A DNA stretch of 34,941 bases from Bradyrhizobium sp. STM 3843. Its GTDB lineage: Bacteria; Pseudomonadota; Alphaproteobacteria; Rhizobiales; Xanthobacteraceae. Both the position numbers and the translations under genes were made by a program. Positions 23,856 to 31,390 of this stretch are shown here, in pieces. Positions within the stretch are counted from its first letter, which is position 1. Each line of letters begins with the position of its first letter. The stretch is taken from NCBI RefSeq assembly GCF_000239815.1, contig NZ_CAFK01000219.1, forward strand, positions 1 through 34,941, written 5' to 3'. The notes below the pieces were generated by a model. It searched no databases and had not been told where the DNA came from. It worked only from the letters and a program-made list of their open reading frames with translations.

Positions 23856-24242
23856 GGTCCCTCCTGTTTCGACTCCGTAGCTGATCCGATCCGGACGGTG
23901 CGAGCGCGACGTAAGCAGATCGCACCCGGAGCGCCTGAATGAAGCAGGTAGGCAACTGCCGAATGGCGACAGCACGACGATCCTTGAGCTGACAGCCGCC
24001 ACGGTGCAGAACTGCTCCGAAGAGCCCATGTTCCAAACGGGTGTGCGGGTGCAGGCGTCGCGCGTGACGTCCGACTCGAGTATTGCGCAGATCGTCTTCT
24101 GTTTCCAGGGTGCGGCTCGCACCTGACTCAAATCAGCATCAGTCGGCGGTAGAACCGTTCTCATTAGCTTGGCGTCCAGCGCAAGGAACGGCGGAGCGCG
24201 GACTTCATTGGCGCGAGCCCACCTCGACAAGAGAGCCTCCGC
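23856..24242. other. 387-nt stretch without recognised gene
   Basis: No supported gene. It may contain the minus-strand promoter of the membrane protein; a loose GGAAC-N17-GTT match on the minus strand at about 24010-24034 was noted but is weak. The missing front of the manganese-catalase remnant is not found here. Confidence 0.45.
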
Positions 24243-24717
24243 ATGGACGACTTCGGTAGGCCGACATGTCTTGCCGACCTGTCTTGCAATGTCGCGGCGG
24301 AGGCGCCCGGACGCACGCTCGCGGTGCGGCTGTACAATTTGACGGCTGAATCGCGGCATGCAGGACATGCTGAGCAATCTGATCGCGCGCGACACCATGC
24401 ATCAGCAGCAGTGGCTTGCTATCGTCGAGGATCTCGGTGGGGCCAGTCAGCGTCCGATTCCGAACGGCTTCGATCGCAGCAAGCAAGCGGCGGAGTTTGC
24501 CTACATGTTAATGGGAACCGCGCGGAATGGCGCGCCGCCTGAAGCCGGGCGCTACTGCGAAGGTCCGTCGCTCGATGGTAACGGGCAGTTTACCATGCGT
24601 GCCGTCTTCGAGCCGTTGGGCGAAGTTCCGAATCGGTTCCGAATCTTGGGGACGCACGTCAGTGCGGCTCAGCGCGAGCAGATGAATCAGGAACCGAGGA
24701 GGAATGCGCTGACTTGA
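24243..24717 (+). pseudogene. Manganese catalase remnant (truncated and frameshifted)
   Basis: Two adjacent frames together match the C-terminal half of KatN-type manganese catalases. The first (to about 24344) reads CNVAAEAPGRTLAVRLYNLT. After a shift, the second (from about 24355) reads GMQDMLSNLIARDTMHQQQWL followed by AIVEDLGG and ends RNALT. Family members have about nine bases between LYNMT and GMKDML; here there are ten, so a one-base insertion breaks the gene. The N-terminal ~150 residues with the first glutamate and Glu-His manganese ligands are absent; only the later Glu (AAE) and His (MHQQQ) ligands remain. It cannot be an active catalase. The second frame alone (24358-24717) could give a 119-residue fragment. 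Confidence 0.82.
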
Positions 24718-24963
24718 TTTGGGGTGGTGCCGGCGACCCGGGCCCTCGGACCCGCACGCATAGCCGATCTGGCGCAATGGACCTGGCCTTGGCGATCTGG
24801 CTGCCGGAACATCGGAACTTAACATCAGGGCCAAAGTTCCACTGGTATCAAAACGTTAGCGGACGGTTCTTTGGCGCCGACAGCTGCAGGGGCGGTTCCC
24901 AGGCGTTGCAAATGCGGCTCACACAAGCCACGGGAGCGGATGTCAGAATAGAAAAAAGTAAAC

Positions 24964-24992
24964 TTGAGGTTGTTGGCAACCTCCGGTAACAT
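24964..24992 (+). promoter_or_regulatory. Sigma70-type promoter of the candidate small RNA
   Basis: TTGAGG (24964-24969), a 17-nt spacer and TAACAT (24987-24992) make a good housekeeping promoter, with a predicted start near 24999 and no open reading frame following. A 7-bp inverted repeat (GAGGTTG/CAACCTC) lies within the -35 and spacer. Confidence 0.55.
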
Positions 24993-24998
24993 CCGGAT

Positions 24999-25096
24999 AC
25001 CCATGATGGTCATCATGCGCTAGACATGATGTAGCCCTCTTGGGCGTTTCCTCCCTGGACTTGGGCCGCCTGTACTTCAGGCGGCCTTTCTTTTTG
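24999..25096 (+). ncRNA. Candidate small RNA with anti-Shine-Dalgarno motif and terminator
   Basis: About 98 nt bounded by a sigma70-type promoter and an intrinsic terminator. The 5' part can form CATGATG-GT-CATCATG (25002-25017). The middle has a pyrimidine-rich unpaired stretch TTTCCTCCC (25048-25055), complementary to ribosome sites. The 3' end is a perfect 9-bp hairpin (25064-25072 with 25078-25086) followed by TTTCTTTTTG. This layout is that of alphaproteobacterial trans-acting sRNAs with CCUCC-type loops. The elements are seen; expression is inferred. Confidence 0.65.
25064..25095 (+). terminator. Intrinsic terminator
   Basis: Perfect 9-bp stem (GGCCGCCTG with CAGGCGGCC), 5-nt loop, then TTTCTTTTT. 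The strongest classical terminator in the window; it ends the candidate small RNA. Confidence 0.85.
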
Positions 25097-25259
25097 TTTG
25101 CTCTCATTTGTTCTCGGCCGCTTGCCGTCCATCGCAGCCGCGCTTGTTTTGTGGAAGTCAGCAAGACCGGGGCGGATTCGCCATAAGGCAGGATTGGCAA
25201 GACCTATCAATTCGATCAGTCCGTCCAGGTCGCTTGTGAACGGGACTGGTGAAAGCGAC

Positions 25260-25690
25260 TGAAGATTTCTCTTTCGTTTTTTCAGAAATCGTGTTTTACT
25301 GCATGCATCCCGCCTCGTTGCGGAGGGGCGTATCGCGGTCGTCACGAACGTGGAGGCGGGGAGCGGTGGGTGTGTCGGATTGCAGCGCGTCTCTCGCGCG
25401 GACGAACAATTCGGCATGCACGGTCAAGTCGCGCGGTCCTGATACTCCGACGCTAGTATCACGTTTGCGACGACGCTCACGCGTCGTGCAGGCAACGGTG
25501 TCCAGAAAGCCCGGCGCACCGGGGAGAACGCGAAGCAGCCGTTAAAACCATCGTGCAGGGAAGGCCGGGATGCCTCGGCCAAACCTGTGGTTCCTGCCGC
25601 CTGCATTTCTTTCGCAGGCGGGCCACGGGCGCGGCCAGCGCCCGGCCTTCCCTGCGCCCTCTCGCTTTCAAGAGGGTTCCGTCTGTCAAA
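25260..25690. repeat. Structured intergenic repeat-like element
   Basis: No gene is supported between 25097 and 25884. Within it is a densely structured block. A perfect 15-bp pair (25555-25569 with 25641-25655) encloses a second perfect 8-bp hairpin (25597-25604 with 25614-25621). A 6-bp hairpin (CCCTCT/AGAGGG, 25657-25662 with 25671-25676) follows at once. The sequence style, from the T-rich TTTCTCTTTCGTTTTTTCAG start to the GGGAAGGCCGGG arms, resembles a long repeat I recall in many Bradyrhizobium intergenic regions (from memory, not searched). Edges are approximate. It may be a noncoding RNA or a non-autonomous mobile element. Confidence 0.6.
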
Positions 25691-25884
25691 GGCTCGGGCG
25701 CGTTGCGCGGCGAGGTCGCGAACGGCTGCCGTCCCGATCACGCGTTCATTATCGTCGTGCAGCGCAATGCCTTATGATTTTCGGCTTAGTTGATCCGGTT
25801 GCGCCACTCGTGCGAAGAGTCGGGGGCGCACGTCAGTTGCCAAGAACAAGCCGCATCAAATGGCGGCGACCCGGAGGAAGAGAC

Positions 25885-28047
25885 ATGAAGCTCAAGACCA
25901 TCATGATGGGCTGCGTTGCTGCGTCATCTCTGATGCCGAGCGACCTCGTATCGGCCGCCGACATCGACATTTCCGCGCACGACATTGGCGGTCAGGTGAC
26001 CGGCACCAATGGCCCTGAAGCCGGCGTCTGGGTGATCGCCGAGACCAAGGATCTGCCGACCAAATATGCCAAGGTCGTCGTCACCGACGACCAGGGGCGC
26101 TACGTGATCCCCGAGCTTCCCGATGCGAGCTACAAGGTCTGGGCGCGAGGCTATGGACTTTCGGACACCGCACAGGTCGACGCGCGGCCTGGCAGGACGA
26201 TCGATTTCAAGGCGCAGCCGGCAGCATCTGCTGCGGCAGCTGCGCAGCTTTATCCCGGCATGTACTGGTATTCGATGCTCGATATCCCGAAGCCGGAGGA
26301 ATTTCCCGGCACCGGCGACAAGGGCAACAAGATCGTGGAGACGATGAAGTCCCAGGCGCAGTGGGTGGATACGGTCAAGAACGCCTGCCAATCCTGCCAC
26401 GCGCTGGGGTCTCGCGGCATCCGCGAGGTGCCCAAGACGTTCCTGGAAGGGCACAACTCACAGGATGCCTGGGCGATCCGAACGCAGGCCGGCCAGGCCA
26501 TGGAATACATGGCCACGGTGCTCGGCAGCATGGGGCCCGACAGGACCTATGCGATGTTCGCGAACTGGACCGACCGCATTGCCGAGGGCGAGCTGCCGTT
26601 CGACAAGCCGGAACGGCCGACGGGCGTCGAGCGCAACGTCGTCTACACGATGTGGGACTGGGCATCGCCGACGCATTATCAGCACGATGCGATCTCGACC
26701 GACAAGCGCAATCCGACCGTGAACGCCAACGGATTGATCTACGGCTCGCCGGAGGAGAGCACCGACCTGATCCCGACGCTCGATCCGGTCAAGAACGTCG
26801 CTTCGACCATCACCGAGCCCTATCTCGATCCCAACACGCCGTCATCGGCGGATGCCCCGCGCGGCACCTCGGCCTATTGGGGCGACGAGCCGATCTGGGA
26901 CGGCCATACCAGCATCCACAACGTCATCATGGATGAGCAGGGCAAGGTCTGGTTCACCGCGCGCTTGCGGCCGCCGCGGAATCCTGACTACTGCAAGCAG
27001 GGCTCCAGCCATCCGTCGACGCAGGTCGATCCGCAGGCCACCTCGGTGCGCCAGCTGTCGCGCTTCGATCCCGCCACCGGTCAATGGGATCTGATCAACA
27101 CCTGCTTCTCGACGCATCATCTCTATTTCGGCCATGACCCGAACGACACGCTGTGGATGAGCGCGGGCGGCCCCGGGCTCGGCGGCGGTGTCGTCGGCTG
27201 GCTGAATGTCAAACAATTCCGCGAGACCCGTGATGGCGTGGCTTCGCAAGGCTGGACGCCGCTGGTGATCGACACCAATGGCAACGGCAAGCGGGATGCC
27301 TTTGTCGGGGCTAAGGATCCGCTGGATCCGGCCAAGGACAAGCGTGTCGTCGCCTCCTTCTACGGCGTGATGCCAAGTCCGGTGGACGATTCGATCTGGG
27401 GCCAGTCGATGGATCGGGGCTTCTCGCGCATCGACCAGCCGGGCTACATCATTCGCGTGGTGCCGGGGCCGGATCCGGCCAGGACAGCGCTTGCCGAAAT
27501 CTATCAGCCGCCGGAGGGCACGTTCGGTCCGCGCGGCATCGACATCGGACTGGACGGTCTGGTCTGGACGGCGCTCTCCAGCGGACACCTCGCAAGCTTC
27601 GACCGTAGCCTGTGCAAGGGGCCATTGAACGGGCCGACCACGGCCGAGGGCAAGCAATGTCCGGAAGGCTGGAAAGTGTACCGGATGCCCGGCCCGCAGT
27701 TCAAAGGCCTGGACCCCAAGGGCAGCGCCAATCACGCCTATTATCTCTGGGTCGATCGATTCAACATTCTCGGCCTCGGCGCCAACGTGCCGATCGCAAC
27801 CGCCAACGGCGGCGAGTCGCTGCTTGCCCTCGTGAACGGCGAATTCGTCACCTTGCGCGTGCCGTATCCGCTCGGCTTCTTCACCAAGAATGTCGATGGA
27901 CGGATCGACGATCCCGCAGCCGGCTGGAAGGGGCGGGGGATCTGGACCACCTCGGGCACCCGCGCCAACTTCCACGGCGAGGGCGGGAAGGAAGCCTATC
28001 CCAAGGTGTTCAAGGTCCAGATGCGACCTGATCCGCTCGCCCATTGA
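25885..28047 (+). CDS. Secreted carboxypeptidase-regulatory-like protein with haem-c motif and propeller-like domain
   Basis: The 720-residue product has a signal peptide (1-24, cut near VSAADI), a carboxypeptidase-regulatory/transthyretin-like beta-sandwich (about 35-110: GGQVTGTNGPEAGVWVIAET, TDDQGRYVIPELP), and a cytochrome-like region with one haem-binding motif CQSCH (168-172). The remaining ~450 residues carry repeated propeller-like blade phrases (DEQGKVWFTARL, DPNDTLWMSAGG, GIDIGLDGLVWTALSSGHL), reminiscent of Vgb/SMP-30-type lactonase or lyase propellers. GGAGGAAG lies just before ATG 25885. The Tat-exported FAH hydrolase follows after 27 nt, so the two probably act together in the periplasm. 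I infer a haem-linked oxidation or lyase reaction on a small organic substrate; the reaction is unknown. Confidence 0.8.
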   Translation: MKLKTIMMGCVAASSLMPSDLVSAADIDISAHDIGGQVTGTNGPEAGVWVIAETKDLPTKYAKVVVTDDQGRYVIPELPDASYKVWARGYGLSDTAQVDARPGRTIDFKAQPAASAAAAAQLYPGMYWYSMLDIPKPEEFPGTGDKGNKIVETMKSQAQWVDTVKNACQSCHALGSRGIREVPKTFLEGHNSQDAWAIRTQAGQAMEYMATVLGSMGPDRTYAMFANWTDRIAEGELPFDKPERPTGVERNVVYTMWDWASPTHYQHDAISTDKRNPTVNANGLIYGSPEESTDLIPTLDPVKNVASTITEPYLDPNTPSSADAPRGTSAYWGDEPIWDGHTSIHNVIMDEQGKVWFTARLRPPRNPDYCKQGSSHPSTQVDPQATSVRQLSRFDPATGQWDLINTCFSTHHLYFGHDPNDTLWMSAGGPGLGGGVVGWLNVKQFRETRDGVASQGWTPLVIDTNGNGKRDAFVGAKDPLDPAKDKRVVASFYGVMPSPVDDSIWGQSMDRGFSRIDQPGYIIRVVPGPDPARTALAEIYQPPEGTFGPRGIDIGLDGLVWTALSSGHLASFDRSLCKGPLNGPTTAEGKQCPEGWKVYRMPGPQFKGLDPKGSANHAYYLWVDRFNILGLGANVPIATANGGESLLALVNGEFVTLRVPYPLGFFTKNVDGRIDDPAAGWKGRGIWTTSGTRANFHGEGGKEAYPKVFKVQMRPDPLAH

Positions 28048-28074
28048 TCTCTGACCATTCAGATGGAGTTATTG

Positions 28075-28872
28075 ATGACAAATACATCTCGACGCGATCT
28101 TCTCACGGCAGCGACAGGCGCGGCGGCAGCTGCGGCGCTTGCGTCGGAAGTGCGGCCTGCGGTGGCGCAGGCCGGTGCGAAGCCGATCTTTGCGGTGCCG
28201 GCGACCACGATTCCGGTCGTGGGCGAAGAGGGCGTGTTCCCGGTTCGCCGCATCTATTGCATCGGCCGCAACTATGCGGCGCATGCGATCGAGCGCGGCT
28301 CCGATCCGAACCGGGAGCCGCCCTTCTTCTTTCAGAAGCCGACGGACGCCATCCAGAACGTCGCGATCGGCGAGGTCGCCGACCACCCGTATCCGTCCCT
28401 GACCAAGAACTATCACCATGAGGTCGAGCTGGTCGCGGCGTTGAAATCGGGCGGCGCCAACATCCCGCCCGAGAAGGCGCTCGACCATGTCTATGGCTAT
28501 GCGCTCGGCCTCGACATGACCCGGCGCGACCTGCAGAACGGCATGGCGGCGGAGAAGAAGCCCTGGGAGATCGGCAAGAGCTTCGATCACGCCGCGGTGC
28601 TCGGCCCGATCCATCCGGTCGCGAAGGTCGGACATCTGGCCAAGGGCGCGATCTCACTCGCGGTGAACGGCACTGTGCGTCAGAACTCGGACCTGGAGAA
28701 GATGATCTGGAGCGTCGCCGAGCAGATCTCCAAACTGTCTGAAGCCTTCGAGCTGAAGGCCGGCGACATCATCTATTCCGGCACGCCGGAGAATGTCGGC
28801 CCCGTCGTGAAAGGCGACGTGCTGTTGTGCAAGCTCGAGGGCCTGCCGGACATGTCGATCAAGATCGTCTAG
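28075..28872 (+). CDS. Tat-exported fumarylacetoacetate hydrolase (FAH)-family protein
   Basis: A 265-residue FAH-fold enzyme. The catalytic core has the family start YCIGRNYAAHA, metal ligands in HHEVELV and GLDMTRRDLQ, and the ending GDIIYSGTPENVGPV. Members hydrolyse or decarboxylate beta-keto or enol acids such as fumarylpyruvate and oxaloacetate. Unusually, the first ~35 residues are a twin-arginine signal (SRRDLLTAATGAAAAAAL, then AVAQAG), which would place the folded enzyme in the periplasm. ATG 28075 has GGAG 6 nt upstream; an earlier ATG at 28063 lacks a ribosome site. It lies 27 nt after the haem/propeller protein gene and is probably co-transcribed with it. Confidence 0.88.
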   Translation: MTNTSRRDLLTAATGAAAAAALASEVRPAVAQAGAKPIFAVPATTIPVVGEEGVFPVRRIYCIGRNYAAHAIERGSDPNREPPFFFQKPTDAIQNVAIGEVADHPYPSLTKNYHHEVELVAALKSGGANIPPEKALDHVYGYALGLDMTRRDLQNGMAAEKKPWEIGKSFDHAAVLGPIHPVAKVGHLAKGAISLAVNGTVRQNSDLEKMIWSVAEQISKLSEAFELKAGDIIYSGTPENVGPVVKGDVLLCKLEGLPDMSIKIV

Positions 28873-28905
28873 GCTGCATTTGGAGCGTCCATCGGAGCTG
28901 CGGAC

Positions 28906-28941
28906 AAAAAACGCCCCGCTTGCTGGAAGAGCAAGCGGGGC
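28906..28941 (-). terminator. Intrinsic terminator of the xoxF-gfa operon
   Basis: Perfect 12-bp stem (28913-28924 with 28930-28941) and 5-nt loop. On the minus strand it is followed by six T (the A-run 28906-28911). It lies 71 nt beyond the gfa stop. The stem may also slow plus-strand read-through from the FAH gene. Confidence 0.8.
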
Positions 28942-29011
28942 CCAAGTCGTCAGGAAGGAACGCTTCAGAAAGGGCCGCCGGCCGGCGACCCTTCGTATTG
29001 AGCAGCGGTGG

Positions 29012-29575
29012 CTACGCTGCTTTCGCTTTCGCCACGTGGGTGGCGATCGCATCCATCAGAGCCGGCGACAGGCAGTCATAGGGTTCGAGCCCGAGCTCCT
29101 TGAGCCGCGCCCTGATCGCACCCATCTGCTCCGGCTTGACTCCGGACTCGATGACCGAGGAGACGAAGGCAGCGAAACCAGGCGCTGCCGAGCCCTCTTC
29201 CTGGAACAGCTCCGGATGAATGAAGTCGAGGCCGTAGAACGGGTGCCCCGTATTCTCGATCCGGCCGTACATATGCGTGCCGCATTCCCGGCAGGCGTAA
29301 CGCTGGATCACCGCCGAGGGATCGACGATCTGCAGCTTGTCGCCGTTCTCAAGCACGGTCACGTTCTGCCGCGGCACCACCGCGACCACGGAGAAGGTGG
29401 CGCCTTGCGGTTTCCAGCACTTGGTGCAGCCGCAGGCGTGGTTATGGGCGACATCGCCCTTGATGCCGACCTTCACCGGCCTGTCGTGGCACTTGCAGAC
29501 CAGGGTGCCGCCGGCAAAGTGCCCCGAGCCCTGCTTGACACCGTTGTCGACCGATGGGTGGATGTGAACAGTCAT
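29012..29575 (-). CDS. gfa: Glutathione-dependent formaldehyde-activating enzyme Gfa
   Basis: A 187-residue zinc protein that speeds formation of S-hydroxymethylglutathione from formaldehyde and glutathione. Zinc cysteines are in place: C27 and C29 (CKC), C48, C50 and C53 (CGCTKC), C95 and C98 (CRECGTH). GGAGGA precedes the ATG. It is the last gene of the xoxF operon, 33 nt after the dehydrogenase that uses its product, so formaldehyde from methanol oxidation is channelled into the glutathione route. Confidence 0.94.
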   Translation of the reverse strand: MTVHIHPSVDNGVKQGSGHFAGGTLVCKCHDRPVKVGIKGDVAHNHACGCTKCWKPQGATFSVVAVVPRQNVTVLENGDKLQIVDPSAVIQRYACRECGTHMYGRIENTGHPFYGLDFIHPELFQEEGSAAPGFAAFVSSVIESGVKPEQMGAIRARLKELGLEPYDCLSPALMDAIATHVAKAKAA

Positions 29576-29608
29576 GACGCAATCCTCCTAGTGCTTGCCG
29601 TTGGTGAT

Positions 29609-30718
29609 TTAGAAGACGACGACGGAGCGGATCGACTTGCCCTCATGCATCAGGTCGAAGCCTTTGTTGATGTCTTCGAGCTTCAGCGTGTGGGTGATCA
29701 TCGGATCGATCGCGATCTTTCCGTTCATGTACCAGTCGACGATCTTGGGGACGTCGGTGCGGCCGCGCGCCCCGCCGAACGCGGTGCCCTTCCAGACACG
29801 GCCGGTGACGAGCTGGAACGGACGGGTGGCGATCTCCTTGCCCGCCTCGGCGACACCGATGATGATGGAGACGCCCCAGCCGCGGTGACAGGCTTCCAGC
29901 GCCTGCCGCATGACCGTGGTGTTGCCGGTGCAGTCGAAGGTGTAGTCGGCGCCGCCGTCCGTAAGTGCGGTCAGATGCTGGACGATGTCGCCCGAGATCT
30001 TCTTCGGATTGACGAAATGGGTCATGCCGAAGCGGCGGCCCCATTCCTCCTTGCTGTCGTTAAGGTCCACACCGATGATCTTGTCGGCACCGACCATCTT
30101 GGCGCCCTGGATCACGTTGAGCCCGATGCCGCCGAGGCCGAACACCACCACGTTGGAGCCGGGGGTGACTTTCGCAGTGTTGACGACCGCGCCGACGCCG
30201 GTGGTCACGCCGCAGCCGATATAGCAGCTCTTGTCGAACGGCGCGTCCTCACGGATCTTCGCGACCGCGATCTCCGGCAGCACGGTGAAGTTCGAGAAGG
30301 TCGAGCAACCCATATAGTGGTAGATGGTCTGGCCTTTGTAGGAAAATCGCGAGGTGCCGTCCGGCATCACGCCCTTGCCCTGAGTGGCGCGGATCGCGGT
30401 GCAGAGGTTGGTTTTCTGGCTCAGACAGCTTTTGCACTGGCGGCATTCCGGCGTGTAGAGCGGAATCACGTGGTCGCCGGGCTTGACCGACATGACGCCT
30501 GCGCCGACCTCGCGCACGATGCCGGCGCCTTCATGTCCGAGAATCGATGGGAAGATGCCTTCGCTGTCGAAGCCGTCCAGGGTATAGGCATCGGTGTGGC
30601 AGATGCCGGTGGCCTTGATCTCCACCAGCACTTCGCCGGCCTTCGGACCTTCGAGATCGAGCTCGACGATCTCCAGCGGCTTCTTGGCTTCGAGAGCAAC
30701 CGCGGCGCGCGTTTTCAT
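29609..30718 (-). CDS. frmA: S-(hydroxymethyl)glutathione dehydrogenase (class III alcohol dehydrogenase)
   Basis: This cytoplasmic enzyme oxidises S-hydroxymethylglutathione with NAD to S-formylglutathione. The 369-residue protein shows the catalytic zinc ligands C40 (ATGICHTD) and H62 (GHEGAG), the structural zinc set C92, C95, C98 and C106 (CRQCKSCLSQKTNLC), CGVTTG, and the NAD-binding GLGGIGLNV. Length is exactly that of class III enzymes. AGGAG precedes the ATG. It lies between the cytochrome and gfa genes on the minus strand, the same order as in methanol operons of Paracoccus and bradyrhizobia. Also named flhA or adhC in related organisms. Confidence 0.95.
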   Translation of the reverse strand: MKTRAAVALEAKKPLEIVELDLEGPKAGEVLVEIKATGICHTDAYTLDGFDSEGIFPSILGHEGAGIVREVGAGVMSVKPGDHVIPLYTPECRQCKSCLSQKTNLCTAIRATQGKGVMPDGTSRFSYKGQTIYHYMGCSTFSNFTVLPEIAVAKIREDAPFDKSCYIGCGVTTGVGAVVNTAKVTPGSNVVVFGLGGIGLNVIQGAKMVGADKIIGVDLNDSKEEWGRRFGMTHFVNPKKISGDIVQHLTALTDGGADYTFDCTGNTTVMRQALEACHRGWGVSIIIGVAEAGKEIATRPFQLVTGRVWKGTAFGGARGRTDVPKIVDWYMNGKIAIDPMITHTLKLEDINKGFDLMHEGKSIRSVVVF

Positions 30719-30778
30719 TTCTTCAACTCCTATTCTTTGCTGGGATCGCCGACAGCCATTCGAGGCCGCGATCCCCCA

Positions 30779-31312
30779 TCAATTTTTGTTGCCCATGCAG
30801 GAATTCTCAGCCTGAGTATAGGCCTCAGGCTTCTCTTCGTGCTTGGCTGGACGCGCACGTCCCCATGCATCATTAGCGCGGGCGCGCAGGTACACATAGA
30901 TGTCGTCCATGTAGCAGGCGACATTCGGGTTATCGCCGAACGCCGGCATGACATTCTCCTGCGCGGTGCTGATGTTCTTGCGACCGCTGGCAACGACTCC
31001 AAGAAAATCGCCATAGCTCATCGTCTTCAGCGAGTCCTTCAGCGCCGGCGCGTAAGTCGATCCCATGCCGTCCGGACCATGGCAGACGTGACATTCCGAA
31101 TGGTAACGGCGGTAGCCCGAATAGGTGTACCAATCGACGGTCCCGTCAGCGGTGATCTTGTAGGTCGGGTTTCCGTCCTTGTCGAAGTACTTCCCGTCCT
31201 CGGACTTCACGGCGGCCGGATCACCGGACCCGTCGGCAAGGGCGCGTTCCGTCAAGGCCATTCCACCGGCTGCCACGCATATGGTGGCGACCGCGATAAA
31301 GATTTTACGCAA
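30779..31312 (-). CDS. xoxG: Cytochrome c of the XoxG/c-553i type
   Basis: A 177-residue periplasmic c-type cytochrome. A signal peptide (1-26, ending ALA) is followed by the haem motif CHVCH (74-78) in RYHSECHVCHGPDGMG and a methionine-ligand region (ENVMPAFGDN). Sitting directly after xoxF, it is the likely electron acceptor of the lanthanide methanol dehydrogenase. The start appears to be TTG at 31312 with GAGGA upstream; no in-frame ATG gives a signal peptide. It is separated from xoxF by a 78-nt gap with a strong hairpin, consistent with lower expression than xoxF. Confidence 0.9.
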   Translation of the reverse strand: MRKIFIAVATICVAAGGMALTERALADGSGDPAAVKSEDGKYFDKDGNPTYKITADGTVDWYTYSGYRRYHSECHVCHGPDGMGSTYAPALKDSLKTMSYGDFLGVVASGRKNISTAQENVMPAFGDNPNVACYMDDIYVYLRARANDAWGRARPAKHEEKPEAYTQAENSCMGNKN

Positions 31313-31344
31313 AGCTTAGTCCTCGAATTTCGGGGCAAGGCAGA

Positions 31345-31373
31345 CCGGCGCATGGACCAGGTCCATGCGCCGG
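31345..31373 (-). other. Intercistronic stem-loop between xoxF and cytochrome gene
   Basis: A perfect 13-bp stem (31345-31357 with 31361-31373) with a 3-nt loop, 17 nt after the xoxF stop, without a T-run. It probably stabilises the 3' end of the xoxF message or partly terminates transcription, as with the hairpin after nifH. Confidence 0.75.
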
Positions 31374-31390
31374 AAGCAGCCATCCTCAGT

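Noticed and set aside
23856..24398. Upstream extension of the small membrane protein frame (minus strand)
   Set aside because: It runs antisense to the manganese-catalase remnant and looks random; the GTG at 23855 with AGGAGGG is a better start.
24815..24841. GGAAC-N17-GTT motif as an EcfG promoter
   Set aside because: The -10 half reads AGTT and no supported gene follows; the inverted GGAACTT/AAGTTCC arms may be coincidence.
24714..24989. A 91-codon plus-strand frame after the catalase remnant
   Set aside because: No convincing ribosome site and no family-like sequence; it overlaps the small-RNA promoter.
25570..25884. N-terminal extension of the haem/propeller protein
   Set aside because: The extension lies in the structured repeat and is not protein-like; ATG 25885 has a strong ribosome site and starts a signal peptide.
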